This document shows, piece after piece, positions 44,550 through 53,658 of a stretch of DNA of 64,000 nucleotides; the stretch's first letter is position 1, and the number at the start of each line of letters is the position of its first letter. A program made the position numbers and the translations under genes. Source of the DNA: JBOCEF01 sp047610385 (GTDB taxonomy: Bacteria; Pseudomonadota; Alphaproteobacteria; Rhodobacterales; Rhodobacteraceae); NCBI GenBank assembly GCA_047610385.1, contig JBLGAC010000002.1:124001-188000 (forward strand). The letters run 5' to 3'. The notes under the pieces are model-generated. The model was not told the origin of the DNA. It saw nothing but the letters and a program-made list of their open reading frames with translations, and did not search any database.

Positions 44550-46148
44550 TCAGAACAATGAACCCTGCGTGCCGCCACGCGCTTTTGGCTTGTGCTGGGC
44601 CTTGCGCGCAGGTGCAGGAGCGCCGGTGGTGGGCCCAAGCGCGCGGGCCGCAAGCCGCGGGCCGGTCGCGAATTCAACATTAATGGCGGTGCCCTCGGGC
44701 GCGGCGTCGGCCGAAATCAGCGTTCCGCCGCCCTCCAGCCGCACGATTGCGAATCCCCGGGCAAGGGTGGCGCGGTGCGAATACCCCTCCAGCAAGCGCG
44801 CGGCGGCGTCCAGGCGGTCGCGCGCGCGGCGGGTTGTCTGTGCGCCCGCGCGGTCAAGCCGCGCGCCGACCCGGGTCAGGCTTATGCGTTCGCGCGCGAT
44901 CGCAGACACCATCTGTGCCGGGCGCAGCCGGGCGATCACCGCGCCCAGACGCTCCGCCGCGCGGACGGCCAGCCGGGTCAGCGCGGGGGAAAGGCGCGCG
45001 CCGCGGTCCTCCAGCCGGTCGCGGCGGCGCGCGAGCGATCCCGACAACAGCCCCGGCGCAAAGCGCGCGGCAGGCCCACGGGCGATCTGGTTGCGTTTGA
45101 CCGCGGCAAAGGCCGCCAGCGCCCTGGGCAGCCGATCGCCCAACGCGTCGAGCCGCTGGATCCGTTCGGCCAACAACTGTTCAGGCCGCGGCAGGGCGCG
45201 GGCCAGATCGCGCAGCCGCGTGCGCCGGTCAGACAGCGCCCGGGCGATGGCGCGCATCCGGCGTTCATCAAGCCCGGCCAGCGCGGCCATCAGATCGGCG
45301 CGCACCGGGACCGCAAGTTCGGCCGCCGCGGTGGGGGTCGGCGCGCGCATGTCCGCGGCCAGATCAATCAGCGTGTTGTCGGTTTCATGCCCGACCGCCG
45401 AAATCAGCGGGATCGCAGACGCGGCGGCGGCGCGCACCACGATTTCTTCGTTGAAGCCCCAGAGGTCCTCAAGCGACCCGCCCCCGCGCGCGACGATCAG
45501 CACGTTGGGGCGCGGGATCGGGCCCCCGGCGGGAAGCGCGTTGAACCCGTTGATGGCGGCGGCAACTTCGGCGGCGCAGCGATCCCCCTGCACCGCGACG
45601 GGCCAGACCAGCACCGTGCGCGGGAAACGGTCCGCCAGCCGGTGCAGGATGTCGCGGATCACCGCGCCCGAGGGCGAGGTGACCACCCCGATCACCAAGG
45701 GCAGGAACGGCAAGGGGCGCTTGCGTTCGGGGGCAAACAGCCCTTCGGCATCCAGCGCCCGGCGGCGTTTGTCGAGCATCGCCATCAGCGCGCCGACGCC
45801 CGCCGGCTCCATGCTTTCGATGATCAACTGATAGCGTGATTGGCCGGGGAAGGTGGTGAGGCGGCCGGTGGCGATCACCTCCATGCCCTCCTCAGGCTGG
45901 ACCTGCAGGCGGGCCGCGGCACCTTTCCAGCAGATCGTCGCCAGCACGGCGCGATCATCCTTCAGATCCAGATAGATATGACCCGAGCGCGGACGCGACA
46001 CGCGCCCGACCTCGCCGCGCACGCGGACATGGTCAAACGCGCCCTCAATGGTGCGTTTGACGCCTGCGGACAGCTCCGAGACGGAAAGCGCGGGGGCGTT
46101 GGCGCCGGGGATCGCGGCGGGATCTGGGTCGTCGAACAGGCTGGACAT
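44550..46148 (-). CDS. xseA: Exodeoxyribonuclease VII large subunit
   Basis: XseA with several XseB subunits degrades single-stranded DNA. The start at ATG 46148 gives 532 residues beginning SSLFDDPDPA. The N-terminal OB-fold domain (about 20-110) contains VRGEVGRVSRPRSGHIYLDL; the catalytic domain follows with GVVTSPSGAVIRDIL, ARGGGSLEDLWGFNEE and SAVGHETDNTLIDLAADMRAPTP, all conserved. The C-terminal coiled region is arginine- and alanine-rich. A frame extension upstream of 46148 has unlike composition and no ribosome site. xseB is not in this window. Confidence 0.95.
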   Translation of the reverse strand: MSSLFDDPDPAAIPGANAPALSVSELSAGVKRTIEGAFDHVRVRGEVGRVSRPRSGHIYLDLKDDRAVLATICWKGAAARLQVQPEEGMEVIATGRLTTFPGQSRYQLIIESMEPAGVGALMAMLDKRRRALDAEGLFAPERKRPLPFLPLVIGVVTSPSGAVIRDILHRLADRFPRTVLVWPVAVQGDRCAAEVAAAINGFNALPAGGPIPRPNVLIVARGGGSLEDLWGFNEEIVVRAAAASAIPLISAVGHETDNTLIDLAADMRAPTPTAAAELAVPVRADLMAALAGLDERRMRAIARALSDRRTRLRDLARALPRPEQLLAERIQRLDALGDRLPRALAAFAAVKRNQIARGPAARFAPGLLSGSLARRRDRLEDRGARLSPALTRLAVRAAERLGAVIARLRPAQMVSAIARERISLTRVGARLDRAGAQTTRRARDRLDAAARLLEGYSHRATLARGFAIVRLEGGGTLISADAAPEGTAINVEFATGPRLAARALGPTTGAPAPARKAQHKPKARGGTQGSLF

Positions 46149-46320
46149 GCGCGCGAAGGTAGCGATGCCGCGAGGGCGGCGCCAGAGGGGGCGAACGATT
46201 TCGCGGACCTTCGCTGCTGGGCCTTCACGCCGGGCTTGCACCAAGGCGCCGCGCGCCAACGGGTCCACAGGTTGGACCGGGGTGCCCGCGCAGCGAGGAC
46301 CGGGCGCGGCGCCGGGCGGC

Positions 46321-46680
46321 TCAGGGCACTGGGATCGCCACGGTTAGCTGTGTGGGGGACCAGCCATGGACCTTGTCATGGGCCTCAATCCTCACCTTGC
46401 GCACGGCGTCTGGGATGCGCACGCCGGAGAGGGAGCGCGTGAAGGGCTGTTCGGTTTCATGGGGGTGATGCAGCGTGCGCGTCCCCAGCACCGCGCCGTC
46501 CGGGCCCAGAACGCGCCATGCGTCGGCGTAATGGTCCCACCCCGTGTCGCCATGGCGCAAAGTGACGTTGAAGGTCCATGCGCCGCCCGACGCGCGGGCG
46601 GTTGCGTCGATGATCTCCACCTGTCCGGCAAGAGCTGGAAGGGCGGGCAACATCAGCATCAGGGCAAGACTGCGGGCCAT
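46321..46680 (-). CDS. Small predicted secreted protein of unknown function
   Basis: The 119-residue product begins with a signal peptide (MARSLALMLMLPALPALAGQ), probably cut after LAG. The mature part is predicted to be beta-rich: WTFNVTLRHGDTGWDHYADAWRVLGPDG, then RTLHHPHETEQPFTRSL and VRIEAHDKVHGWSP. I do not recognise a named family, although similar short secreted proteins with a GWDHYAD-type motif are found in related bacteria. The HHPHE cluster could bind a metal. It is upstream of xseA on the same strand with a 172-base gap. Confidence 0.75.
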   Translation of the reverse strand: MARSLALMLMLPALPALAGQVEIIDATARASGGAWTFNVTLRHGDTGWDHYADAWRVLGPDGAVLGTRTLHHPHETEQPFTRSLSGVRIPDAVRKVRIEAHDKVHGWSPTQLTVAIPVP

Positions 46681-46808
46681 GGCGGGTCCTTTCGCGTGGG
46701 GACGGGGGCGTAGGATGCCACGATGCGCGGCGCGCGGCGGTCACCGTTTTGTCAGCCCCGTGCGCGCGGCCCCTTTCGCGCGGCGCGGCGAGGCACCAGA
46801 TAGGCGGC

Positions 46809-47390
46809 ATGATCATTCAATCCCCATTGCCCGAAGCTTTCCGCGCAGATGCCGCCGCGCTGTATCTGGAGGCGTTCGGCGCCAAGATCGGCCCTGTGCT
46901 GGGCCGCGGCGACCGGGCGCGAGCTTTTCTGGCCGATTGCATTGACCCCGGTCAGGCGGTTGTGGCGGCCAGCCGCGACGGGCGCACGCTGCTGGGGGTC
47001 GCGGGGCTGCGCGATGCGTCGGGCGCCTTCATGGGCGGCGGAATGGCAGAGCTGATGCGCCATTACGGGGCTGTTGGCGGGCCGATCCGTGGCCTGATCC
47101 TGTCGGTGCTGGAACGCGTCGCCGCCCCCGGCATCCTGCAGATGGATGGCATCTGCGTCGCGTCCGCCGCCCGCGGGCAAGGCGTCGGATCAGCGCTGTT
47201 GCACGCCGCGGCGGCTGAGGCGCGGGTCCGCGGTGCCCGCGAGCTGCGTTTGGAGGTCGTCGACACCAACCCCCGCGCCGCGGCGCTTTACGCCCGCCTC
47301 GGGTTTCGGGAGGTGACGCGCAGCGGGATCGGGCCGCTGCGCCATCTGTTCGGCTTTCGCAGCGCTGTCACCATGACGCTGGATCTTTGA
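46809..47390 (+). CDS. GNAT family N-acetyltransferase
   Basis: The 193-residue protein from ATG 46809 is a GNAT acetyltransferase. The acetyl-CoA-binding motif lies in ICVASAARGQGVGSALLHAA (R/QxxGxG type), followed by LRLEVVDTNPRAAALYARLGF, the classic C-terminal beta-bulge and helix. The N-terminal half binds the substrate and gives no hint to its identity. It stands alone between the secreted-protein gene on the minus strand and asd. Confidence 0.92.
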   Translation: MIIQSPLPEAFRADAAALYLEAFGAKIGPVLGRGDRARAFLADCIDPGQAVVAASRDGRTLLGVAGLRDASGAFMGGGMAELMRHYGAVGGPIRGLILSVLERVAAPGILQMDGICVASAARGQGVGSALLHAAAAEARVRGARELRLEVVDTNPRAAALYARLGFREVTRSGIGPLRHLFGFRSAVTMTLDL

Positions 47391-47504
47391 AGACGCGCCC
47401 GCCCGGGCCTTTTCCATGGGGACGGGGCGTCGCGCCCCCTTACTGCGCGCGTGCGCTTCATGTAGAAGAGCGGCATCTTTTCGTGATGCAGGCAGGAGCA
47501 GGAG

Positions 47505-48527
47505 ATGGGTTATCGGATCGCCGTCGTGGGCGCCACGGGCAACGTGGGCCGCGAAATTTTGGTCATTCTCGCTGAACGCGGGTTCCCGGTCGATGAGATC
47601 GTGGCGCTTGCGTCGCGGCGCTCGCTGGGGACTGAGGTCGGTTTCGGCGACAGAACCCTGAAGACGAAAGACCTCGACACATTCGATTTCACCGGCTGGG
47701 ACATGGCGCTGTTCGCCGTGGGATCAGAGGCGACGGCGAAATACGCGCCGCGCGCCGCGAAATCGGGCTGTGTGGTGATCGATAATTCGTCGCTCTACCG
47801 CTATGATCACGACATTCCGCTGATCGTGCCGGAGGTGAACCCCGACGCGATCATGGGCTATTCCAAGCGCAACATCATCGCCAACCCGAACTGTTCGACC
47901 GCGCAGATGGTGGTGGTGTTGAAGCCGCTGCATGACCGTGCGCGGATCAAGCGTGTGGTGGTCAGCACCTATCAGTCGGTGTCGGGCGGCGGCAAAGCCG
48001 CGATGGATGAGCTGTGGAGCCAGACCCGCGGAATGTTCGTGCATGGCCAAGAGGTCGCGCCCAACGTCTTCCCCAGCCAGATCGCCTTTAACGTCATTCC
48101 GCATATCGACACGTTCATGGAAGACGGATCCACCAAAGAAGAGTGGAAGATGGTCATGGAGACCAAGAAGATCCTCGACCCCAAGATCAAGGTCACTGCG
48201 ACCTGCGTCCGGGTTCCGGTCTTTGTCGGTCATTCCGAGTCGCTGAACATCGAGTTCGAGGATTTCCTCGACGAAGACGAAGCGCGCGACATCCTGCGCG
48301 AGGCGCCCGGCGTGCTGGTCAACGACAAGCGCGAGGATGGCGGCTACATCACGCCGATCGACTGCGTGGGCGACGACGCGACCTATGTCAGCCGCATCCG
48401 GCAGGACAGCACCGTGGAAAACGGTCTGAACCTGTGGTGCGTGTCCGACAACCTGCGCAAGGGCGCGGCGCTGAACGCGGTGCAGATCGCCGAATTGCTT
48501 GGGCGCCGGGTGCTGAAAAAGGGCTGA
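47505..48527 (+). CDS. asd: Aspartate-semialdehyde dehydrogenase
   Basis: Asd reduces aspartyl phosphate to aspartate semialdehyde with NADPH, the branch point to lysine, diaminopimelate, threonine and methionine. The 340-residue enzyme has the dinucleotide motif VVGATGNVGREIL (7-19), the catalytic cysteine in NPNCST (C130), YQSVSGGGKAAMDEL and the acid/base histidine in VRVPVFVGHSE (H243). Length is standard. A GCAGGAGCAGGAG stretch precedes the ATG at 47505, and a strong hairpin follows the stop, so it is probably a single-gene unit. Confidence 0.97.
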   Translation: MGYRIAVVGATGNVGREILVILAERGFPVDEIVALASRRSLGTEVGFGDRTLKTKDLDTFDFTGWDMALFAVGSEATAKYAPRAAKSGCVVIDNSSLYRYDHDIPLIVPEVNPDAIMGYSKRNIIANPNCSTAQMVVVLKPLHDRARIKRVVVSTYQSVSGGGKAAMDELWSQTRGMFVHGQEVAPNVFPSQIAFNVIPHIDTFMEDGSTKEEWKMVMETKKILDPKIKVTATCVRVPVFVGHSESLNIEFEDFLDEDEARDILREAPGVLVNDKREDGGYITPIDCVGDDATYVSRIRQDSTVENGLNLWCVSDNLRKGAALNAVQIAELLGRRVLKKG

Positions 48528-48554
48528 TCGGCGGTTGCCATCGGTTGAAATCTG

Positions 48555-48585
48555 AAGGGGCGCGGCCGCGATGGCCGCGCCCCTT
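48555..48585 (+). terminator. Hairpin terminator downstream of asd
   Basis: A perfect 13-base stem (AAGGGGCGCGGCC, 48555-48567, with 48573-48585) encloses a 5-base loop (GCGAT). It lies 28 bases after the asd stop. The trailing T run is short (CCCTTGTC), so efficiency may be moderate. Confidence 0.75.
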
Positions 48586-48690
48586 GTCGTTCCGGCCCGC
48601 ATGTGCCTGCGGGTCCGGGCCCTAGGCTGCATTGCCGACGTGCCCCGAATGTGCCCCCCCATGCGCCCTGAACGTGAAGGAGCCTGCCTG

Positions 48691-50139
48691 ATGACCGACC
48701 TTGCCCCGCCGCTTTCGGATGATGCGCGGCTTGACCGCTGGGCGCGCTGGGCACCGTGGCTGATAGCGCTGCATGTGGCGCTGTTGGCGGGGATCCGCAT
48801 CGCGCTGTCGCCATGGCTTGAGGTGGACGAGTCTGAGTTCTACGGCATCACCCATCTGGCACTGACTTACGGCAATTCTCATCCGCCGCTGTACAACTGG
48901 TTGATGGCCGGGGCGCTGGCGCTGACCGGGGACAATTGGTCGGTGTCGGCGGCGTTGGTGAAATTCCCGCTGCTCGGGGTGTTTCATCTGCTGGTCTGGG
49001 ATGCAGCGCGGCGGTTGGGGGGCATGCGCGCGGGCATGTGGGCGCTGGTCGCCGGGGCGCTGCTGCCGCAGATCGTGTGGATGGCGGCGCTGACGCTGAC
49101 CCATTCGATTCTGGTGATGGCCGGCACCGCGGCGGTGATCCATGCGCTGGTTGTGCTGCGCGGTACGCGGGCGGTCGGGGCGTGGGTCTGGCTGGGGCTG
49201 GCGCTGTCGCTGGGGGCGTTGGGTAAGTTCAATTTTGCGCTGTTCGCAATCCCGATGCTGGCGGCGATGCTGATCGTGCCGGGGACGCGCCCGATCCTGA
49301 AGGCGCGGCGGGCGTGGATATCAGCCACAGTGGTCGCGGGCTGCGTTGGCCCGGTCGCGATCGCCGCTGCGATGGATCTGGCTGGCAGCGCGGGGCGGAT
49401 GCGCAAGCTGTTCTCTGAGGCGGGGGCGACATCCGGGCTGGATCTGCCGGGGGTCGGGCTGGATGGCGCGCTGTCGCTGATGCAGGCGTTCGGTGCCTGG
49501 GCGGGGCCGGCGCTGGTTGTCTGGATCATCGTGCGGCGGCAGGGCCCGCGTGGGGCGGCGGGGGCGGATGCGTTTCTGCGCGCGCTCATGCTCTCAATGC
49601 TGCTGTCGCTGGCTGTGTTTGCGCTGATTGTGCTGGCCGCCGACATGCACCGGGTGCGGGAACGGTATCTGACCCCGATGCTGATCGCGCTGCCGATCTG
49701 GCTGGCGGTGGCGCGGCCGCTGGGGCGGATGTGGCCCGCGCGGCTGGCGCTGGCGGCGCATCTGGCCGCGGCGGTGGGCGTGGCCGGGGTGGTGACGCTG
49801 TCGCCGCATCGGCTGGCCTATCCGTGGCAGGCGCTGGCCGGTCAGCTGACCGCCGATTTGCCCGGCGCGCAGGCGGTGATCGGCGGGCGCACCGCCGACG
49901 GTGCCAACATCGCGCTGGCGCTGGGCCTGCCGGTGGTGCGCGACCGCGCGGCACCCGACGGCCCGGTGCTGCTGGTCTGGGTTGGGGACCGCGCGCCGCC
50001 CACGGCCTTTGCCGCGATGCTGGCACCGGGCGTGCCGCGCGCAGTGGTGCGCGCACCGATGACAAACCTTTCAGGCAAAACGATCATCTTTTCAGGCGCA
50101 CTGGCATACGGCACCGCGGTGAACGCCGCGCGGCGCTGA
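48691..50139 (+). CDS. Integral-membrane glycosyltransferase, GT39/ArnT-like
   Basis: The 482-residue protein has many hydrophobic helices and near its N terminus the acidic motif of GT-C enzymes: SPWLEVDESEFYGITHLAL (about 40-58), followed by HPPLYNW, as in ArnT/dolichyl-phosphate-mannose transferases. Such enzymes transfer a sugar from a polyprenyl-phosphate donor on the periplasmic side of the inner membrane. The C terminus is a small soluble part. ATG 48691 has GAAGGAG with an 8-base gap, a near-ideal ribosome site. No lipid A or protein target gene lies beside it, so the acceptor is unknown. Confidence 0.88.
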   Translation: MTDLAPPLSDDARLDRWARWAPWLIALHVALLAGIRIALSPWLEVDESEFYGITHLALTYGNSHPPLYNWLMAGALALTGDNWSVSAALVKFPLLGVFHLLVWDAARRLGGMRAGMWALVAGALLPQIVWMAALTLTHSILVMAGTAAVIHALVVLRGTRAVGAWVWLGLALSLGALGKFNFALFAIPMLAAMLIVPGTRPILKARRAWISATVVAGCVGPVAIAAAMDLAGSAGRMRKLFSEAGATSGLDLPGVGLDGALSLMQAFGAWAGPALVVWIIVRRQGPRGAAGADAFLRALMLSMLLSLAVFALIVLAADMHRVRERYLTPMLIALPIWLAVARPLGRMWPARLALAAHLAAAVGVAGVVTLSPHRLAYPWQALAGQLTADLPGAQAVIGGRTADGANIALALGLPVVRDRAAPDGPVLLVWVGDRAPPTAFAAMLAPGVPRAVVRAPMTNLSGKTIIFSGALAYGTAVNAARR

Positions 50140-50262
50140 AGGGGGCGCCGCGCCCACCCGCGCGCCCCTTGCCCGGACGGCACCCGCGGCGCGCTGCGGG
50201 CGCCAGCGCAGGTGGCCAGTGGGCGCCAAGGTTCGGACGGCGCGCGCCAAGGGCGCATGCGA

Positions 50263-50289
50263 AAGGGGCCGCGTGATCCGCGGCCCCTT
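50263..50289 (-). terminator. Hairpin terminator downstream of the ferredoxin gene
   Basis: A perfect 11-base stem (AAGGGGCCGCG, 50263-50273, with 50279-50289) has a 5-base loop. It lies 26 bases beyond the ferredoxin stop on the minus strand and also follows the glycosyltransferase gene on the plus strand, so it may serve both convergent genes. Confidence 0.7.
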
Positions 50290-50315
50290 CGGGGTGCTCC
50301 TGGTCTGGCGGCGGC

Positions 50316-50636
50316 TCAGATCTGCTTTTCGGGCATCCGCACGACCAGGCCTTCAAGCGCTGGCGTCACCTTGATCTGGCAAGTGAGGCGCGAGGTCGCT
50401 TTAGGCTCAAACGCAAAGTCGAGCATGTCTTCTTCCATAGGCTCCTTGGCCGGGACCTTTTCAGCCCAGGCCGCATCCACATAGACATGGCAGGTGGAAC
50501 AGGCGCAGGCACCGCCGCAATCGGCCTCAATGCCGGGCACGTTGTTGTCGCGCGCGCCTTCCATCACGGTCAGGCCTTCGGGCACGTCCACGACATGCTC
50601 GGTGCCGCCGAACTCCACATAAGTGATCTTGACCAT
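50316..50636 (-). CDS. [2Fe-2S] ferredoxin, adrenodoxin type
   Basis: The 106-residue protein is a vertebrate-adrenodoxin/putidaredoxin-type ferredoxin that carries electrons between a reductase and an oxygenase or biosynthetic partner. Cluster ligands are Cys40, Cys46 and Cys49 in ADCGGACACSTCHVYV (CX5CX2C pattern) and Cys86 in SRLTCQIKV. The acidic stretch EEDMLDFAF after the loop fits the partner-binding helix. It lies alone, with no reductase or P450 beside it; Rhodobacterales carry similar single genes (FdxE-like), possibly for iron-sulfur or haem biosynthesis. Confidence 0.94.
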   Translation of the reverse strand: MVKITYVEFGGTEHVVDVPEGLTVMEGARDNNVPGIEADCGGACACSTCHVYVDAAWAEKVPAKEPMEEDMLDFAFEPKATSRLTCQIKVTPALEGLVVRMPEKQI

Positions 50637-50755
50637 AGGGCCCTCCGTTTGGCTGCCGGACAGGCGCGGGGCGCGCCCGGGCCCCCGCCCGGCGGGTTAC
50701 CTCTGTTCTGGAGGGCCGGAGCGGCGGCGTCAATCGCCCGCGCGGCCCGACATGG

Positions 50756-52231
50756 TCATTCCCGAGAGGATGGCGCGTCGCTGGCGACGCGGGTGGCGCC
50801 CAACACGGCCGCCGCGCGCGCCGATGCCACCGGCGGCGCCGACGACCAGCGCCCCATCGGCCCCGGTGCAGCGCGGTTCTTGACAAATATCCACCCTGCC
50901 CAGACCGACACGACGCCTACCAGGATGCCGGCCGCACCTTGTGCATAGACCACGCCCTGCGCTGCCAAGGGCCCGGCAAACAGCCAGATCATCATCGGGG
51001 TGGCGATGCCGTCACGGCTCCAGTTCATGGCGGAGGAGATGATCGGCCGCCCCATCACGTTGAACGCGGCGTTGGCCACATACATGCCGCCCACCAAGAT
51101 GAAGGCACCTGCGCCGTACAAGGCAAAGGCCTCAACCACCGCGCCGCCTTCGGGCGTCAGCGAAAAGGCCGCGGCCACATAGCCCGACAGCGCGGCCAGA
51201 ATCGCCCATGCCGTTGCCACATAAAGCGCGCAGAACAAGATCGCGTCGCGATACGCTTGGCGCACCCGCGCCATGTCGCCTGCGCCGTAATTCTGCCCGA
51301 TGATCCCGCCGATGGCGGATGACAGCGCAAAGATCCCACCAAAGGCCAGCACCGTCAGGCGCGTGGTCACCGACCAGCCCGCCATGGCGCCGTCGCCATG
51401 TTCGGACACCGCGCGGGTCAGCAGAAAGTTGCCAAAGGGCGTCGACAGCTGCGTCAGCGTTGCGGGGCCCGCCACGGCCATGATGGACTTGAGGTCATGC
51501 ACCACCGTTGACAGCCTGAGCGGCCCGGCCAGATTGTGCACCCACAATACGCCCCACAGCCCCAAAAGCCCTGAGGCACCGCGCGCGATGGTCATGGCGA
51601 TCGCCGCGCCTTCGATCCCCATGCCCATGCCGATGTTCAGGCCCAGCGGCGCGTCGAAGATCATGATCGGGTCCAGCACCACCGACACGAGGCCCGAGGC
51701 CATGGTGATCAGCATCGACCGTTTGGCATCACCTTCGGCGCGCAGAATGGACCCGCCGATCATCCCAAAGCTCATGAGCGGCAAGGACGGGCCTGCCAGC
51801 AGGATAAAGCTTGCCGCGGCCTCAAGGGCCTCACCCTCAGCACCCAGCAGCGTCAGCAGATCGTGGCGCCAGATCACCGCGCCCCCCGACAGAACGCTGA
51901 GCACGACAAAGGTTGTCGCCAGTGCTGAGGTGGCGTGCGCGCGCGCGCTTTCACGGTCCCGCGCCCCCAGCGCCCGCGACACCAGTGCGGTCGCGGCGAT
52001 CGAAAATCCCAGCCCGACGGACACGATGAAAAACTGGATGGTCCACGCATAGCCGACTGCCGCGGTCAGCGCCTCTACCTTCAGCATCGACACATAAAGC
52101 AGCGTCACTGCGTCCACGAGGAACATCAGCGTCAGCCCGACAGCCCCCGCCATGGTCATCACCGCGACATGGCGCATGGTGGAGCCGGTGGTGAAACGTC
52201 CTGCCGCGGCGGGCGCCTTCTGCTCAGTCAT
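50756..52231 (-). CDS. MATE family efflux transporter
   Basis: The 491-residue protein has the twelve-helix, two-lobe pattern of MATE (NorM-type) antiporters, which expel cationic drugs or metabolites using sodium or protons. Family-like segments include LTLMFLVDAVTLLYVSML, GLGFSIAATALVSRALGARDRE and, in the second half, GIIGQNYGAGDMARVRQAY, the repeated motif of the other lobe. It starts 7 bases after the MFS gene stop on the same strand, so both are one transcription unit. The substrate cannot be told from sequence. Confidence 0.93.
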   Translation of the reverse strand: MTEQKAPAAAGRFTTGSTMRHVAVMTMAGAVGLTLMFLVDAVTLLYVSMLKVEALTAAVGYAWTIQFFIVSVGLGFSIAATALVSRALGARDRESARAHATSALATTFVVLSVLSGGAVIWRHDLLTLLGAEGEALEAAASFILLAGPSLPLMSFGMIGGSILRAEGDAKRSMLITMASGLVSVVLDPIMIFDAPLGLNIGMGMGIEGAAIAMTIARGASGLLGLWGVLWVHNLAGPLRLSTVVHDLKSIMAVAGPATLTQLSTPFGNFLLTRAVSEHGDGAMAGWSVTTRLTVLAFGGIFALSSAIGGIIGQNYGAGDMARVRQAYRDAILFCALYVATAWAILAALSGYVAAAFSLTPEGGAVVEAFALYGAGAFILVGGMYVANAAFNVMGRPIISSAMNWSRDGIATPMMIWLFAGPLAAQGVVYAQGAAGILVGVVSVWAGWIFVKNRAAPGPMGRWSSAPPVASARAAAVLGATRVASDAPSSRE

Positions 52232-52238
52232 AAACGGC

Positions 52239-53477
52239 TCATTCGGCTGGTCGGGTCAGGACGGGGCGGCAAAAGGCGGTCTCGTTCCCCGTGTCTGGAT
52301 GGCGGGGCACAAGCAGCGCAAGGATCAGCGATCCGAACGCCAGCACCGACGCCAGCGTGAACACCGCAGCCGGGGATATCAACCAAAGGTAGCCCAGCGA
52401 CGCGGGAAGGAAAACGGCAGCGATGTGGTTGATGGTGAACGCCACCGCCGCCGTTGGCGCGATGTCACCCGGCGCGGCGATTTTCTGAAAATAGGTTTTC
52501 TGCGCAAATGCCATGGCAAACAGCAGATGGTCGATCACATACAACGTCGCCGCCACAGTCGCGCCCCAGCCAAAATAATAAACCCCGGCATAGGAGGCGA
52601 ACACCAAAATCAGCCCGGTATATTCCACCACCAGCGCCCGGCGTTCGCCAAAGCGCACAATGAACCCGCCGATCATCGGCGCCAGAACCATGTTGGCGGC
52701 AAAATTGATCATGAACAGCGCCGTGACTTCATGCACTGCAAAGCCGAATTTTTCGACCATCATGAAGGCGGCAAACACCACAAAGATCTGCCGCCGCGCA
52801 CCGCCAAGGAACTGCAGCGCATAATACAGCCAATAGCGCTTGCGCAGGATCATCCGCTTTTCCTGCGGGTGCGGCGACTGGAATTTGGGGTAAAGCAGCC
52901 ATGCCGCCAGCGCCACGGCGACGGTCGCGGTCCCTCCGGCCATGTAGACAAAGGCGTAGGACAGATCAAAGGCCTTCCACGCGCCGACGATCAGGGCATA
53001 GGCCACCAAGGATGATGCCGATCCGGCGGCCAAGATCCAGCCCAGCGCCTTGGGGGCGACGGCCTTGGGCAGCCATTGCAGCTGTAGCGACTGGTTCACG
53101 GTCTCATAATAATGAAACCCGAGACTGCCGATGAAGGTCGTGATCAACAGCCCACCAAAGCTGGGGAAAAACGCCGTCAACGCCACCGCGACCCCAAGCG
53201 TTGTCAGCGACAGAATCGCCAATGTCTGTTCGCGCACGAACAGGATGATCGCGATGACGCCGATGGCGGCGAAACCGGGGATTTCGCGCACCGATTGCAG
53301 CCAGCCAATGTCTGATCCGTCAAAATGCGCGGCTTCGATGACAAAGTTGTTCAGCAGCGCGTTCCACGTCGCGAAGGCCAGCGGCAAGCCCGCGGCCATC
53401 AAGATCAGCAGCCCGATGGGCCTGCGCCACAGGGGCAAAGCGGCCGCGTCTTCAATGGTCATCATCTGAGTATTCAT
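52239..53477 (-). CDS. Major facilitator superfamily transporter
   Basis: The 412-residue product has about twelve hydrophobic helices with an interior loop rich in charged residues (KFQSPHPQEKRMILRKRYW) between the halves, as in MFS permeases. The N half begins with a helix at about 17-37 and the signature loop between helices 2 and 3 is weak, so no subfamily is assigned. It is followed by the MATE gene with a 7-base gap; co-expression of two exporters suggests a shared or linked cargo. The ATG at 53477 is supported by the gene's composition. Confidence 0.9.
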   Translation of the reverse strand: MNTQMMTIEDAAALPLWRRPIGLLILMAAGLPLAFATWNALLNNFVIEAAHFDGSDIGWLQSVREIPGFAAIGVIAIILFVREQTLAILSLTTLGVAVALTAFFPSFGGLLITTFIGSLGFHYYETVNQSLQLQWLPKAVAPKALGWILAAGSASSLVAYALIVGAWKAFDLSYAFVYMAGGTATVAVALAAWLLYPKFQSPHPQEKRMILRKRYWLYYALQFLGGARRQIFVVFAAFMMVEKFGFAVHEVTALFMINFAANMVLAPMIGGFIVRFGERRALVVEYTGLILVFASYAGVYYFGWGATVAATLYVIDHLLFAMAFAQKTYFQKIAAPGDIAPTAAVAFTINHIAAVFLPASLGYLWLISPAAVFTLASVLAFGSLILALLVPRHPDTGNETAFCRPVLTRPAE

Positions 53478-53658
53478 AAGGGGCCCTTATCCCCGAACCT
53501 GTTTGAAGGCGAGCGGGATTTTCGTGGCCGTGGCGATGCGCATATAAATATCAGAAAAATTTGTGAAATAAATCGTTGGTTGTGAATGTGTGTGAATTAT
53601 ATTTGAACCACACTAAGCGGTGTTGTTTGCTGCGCCCTGAGTCTGGAAAGGTCGATCC

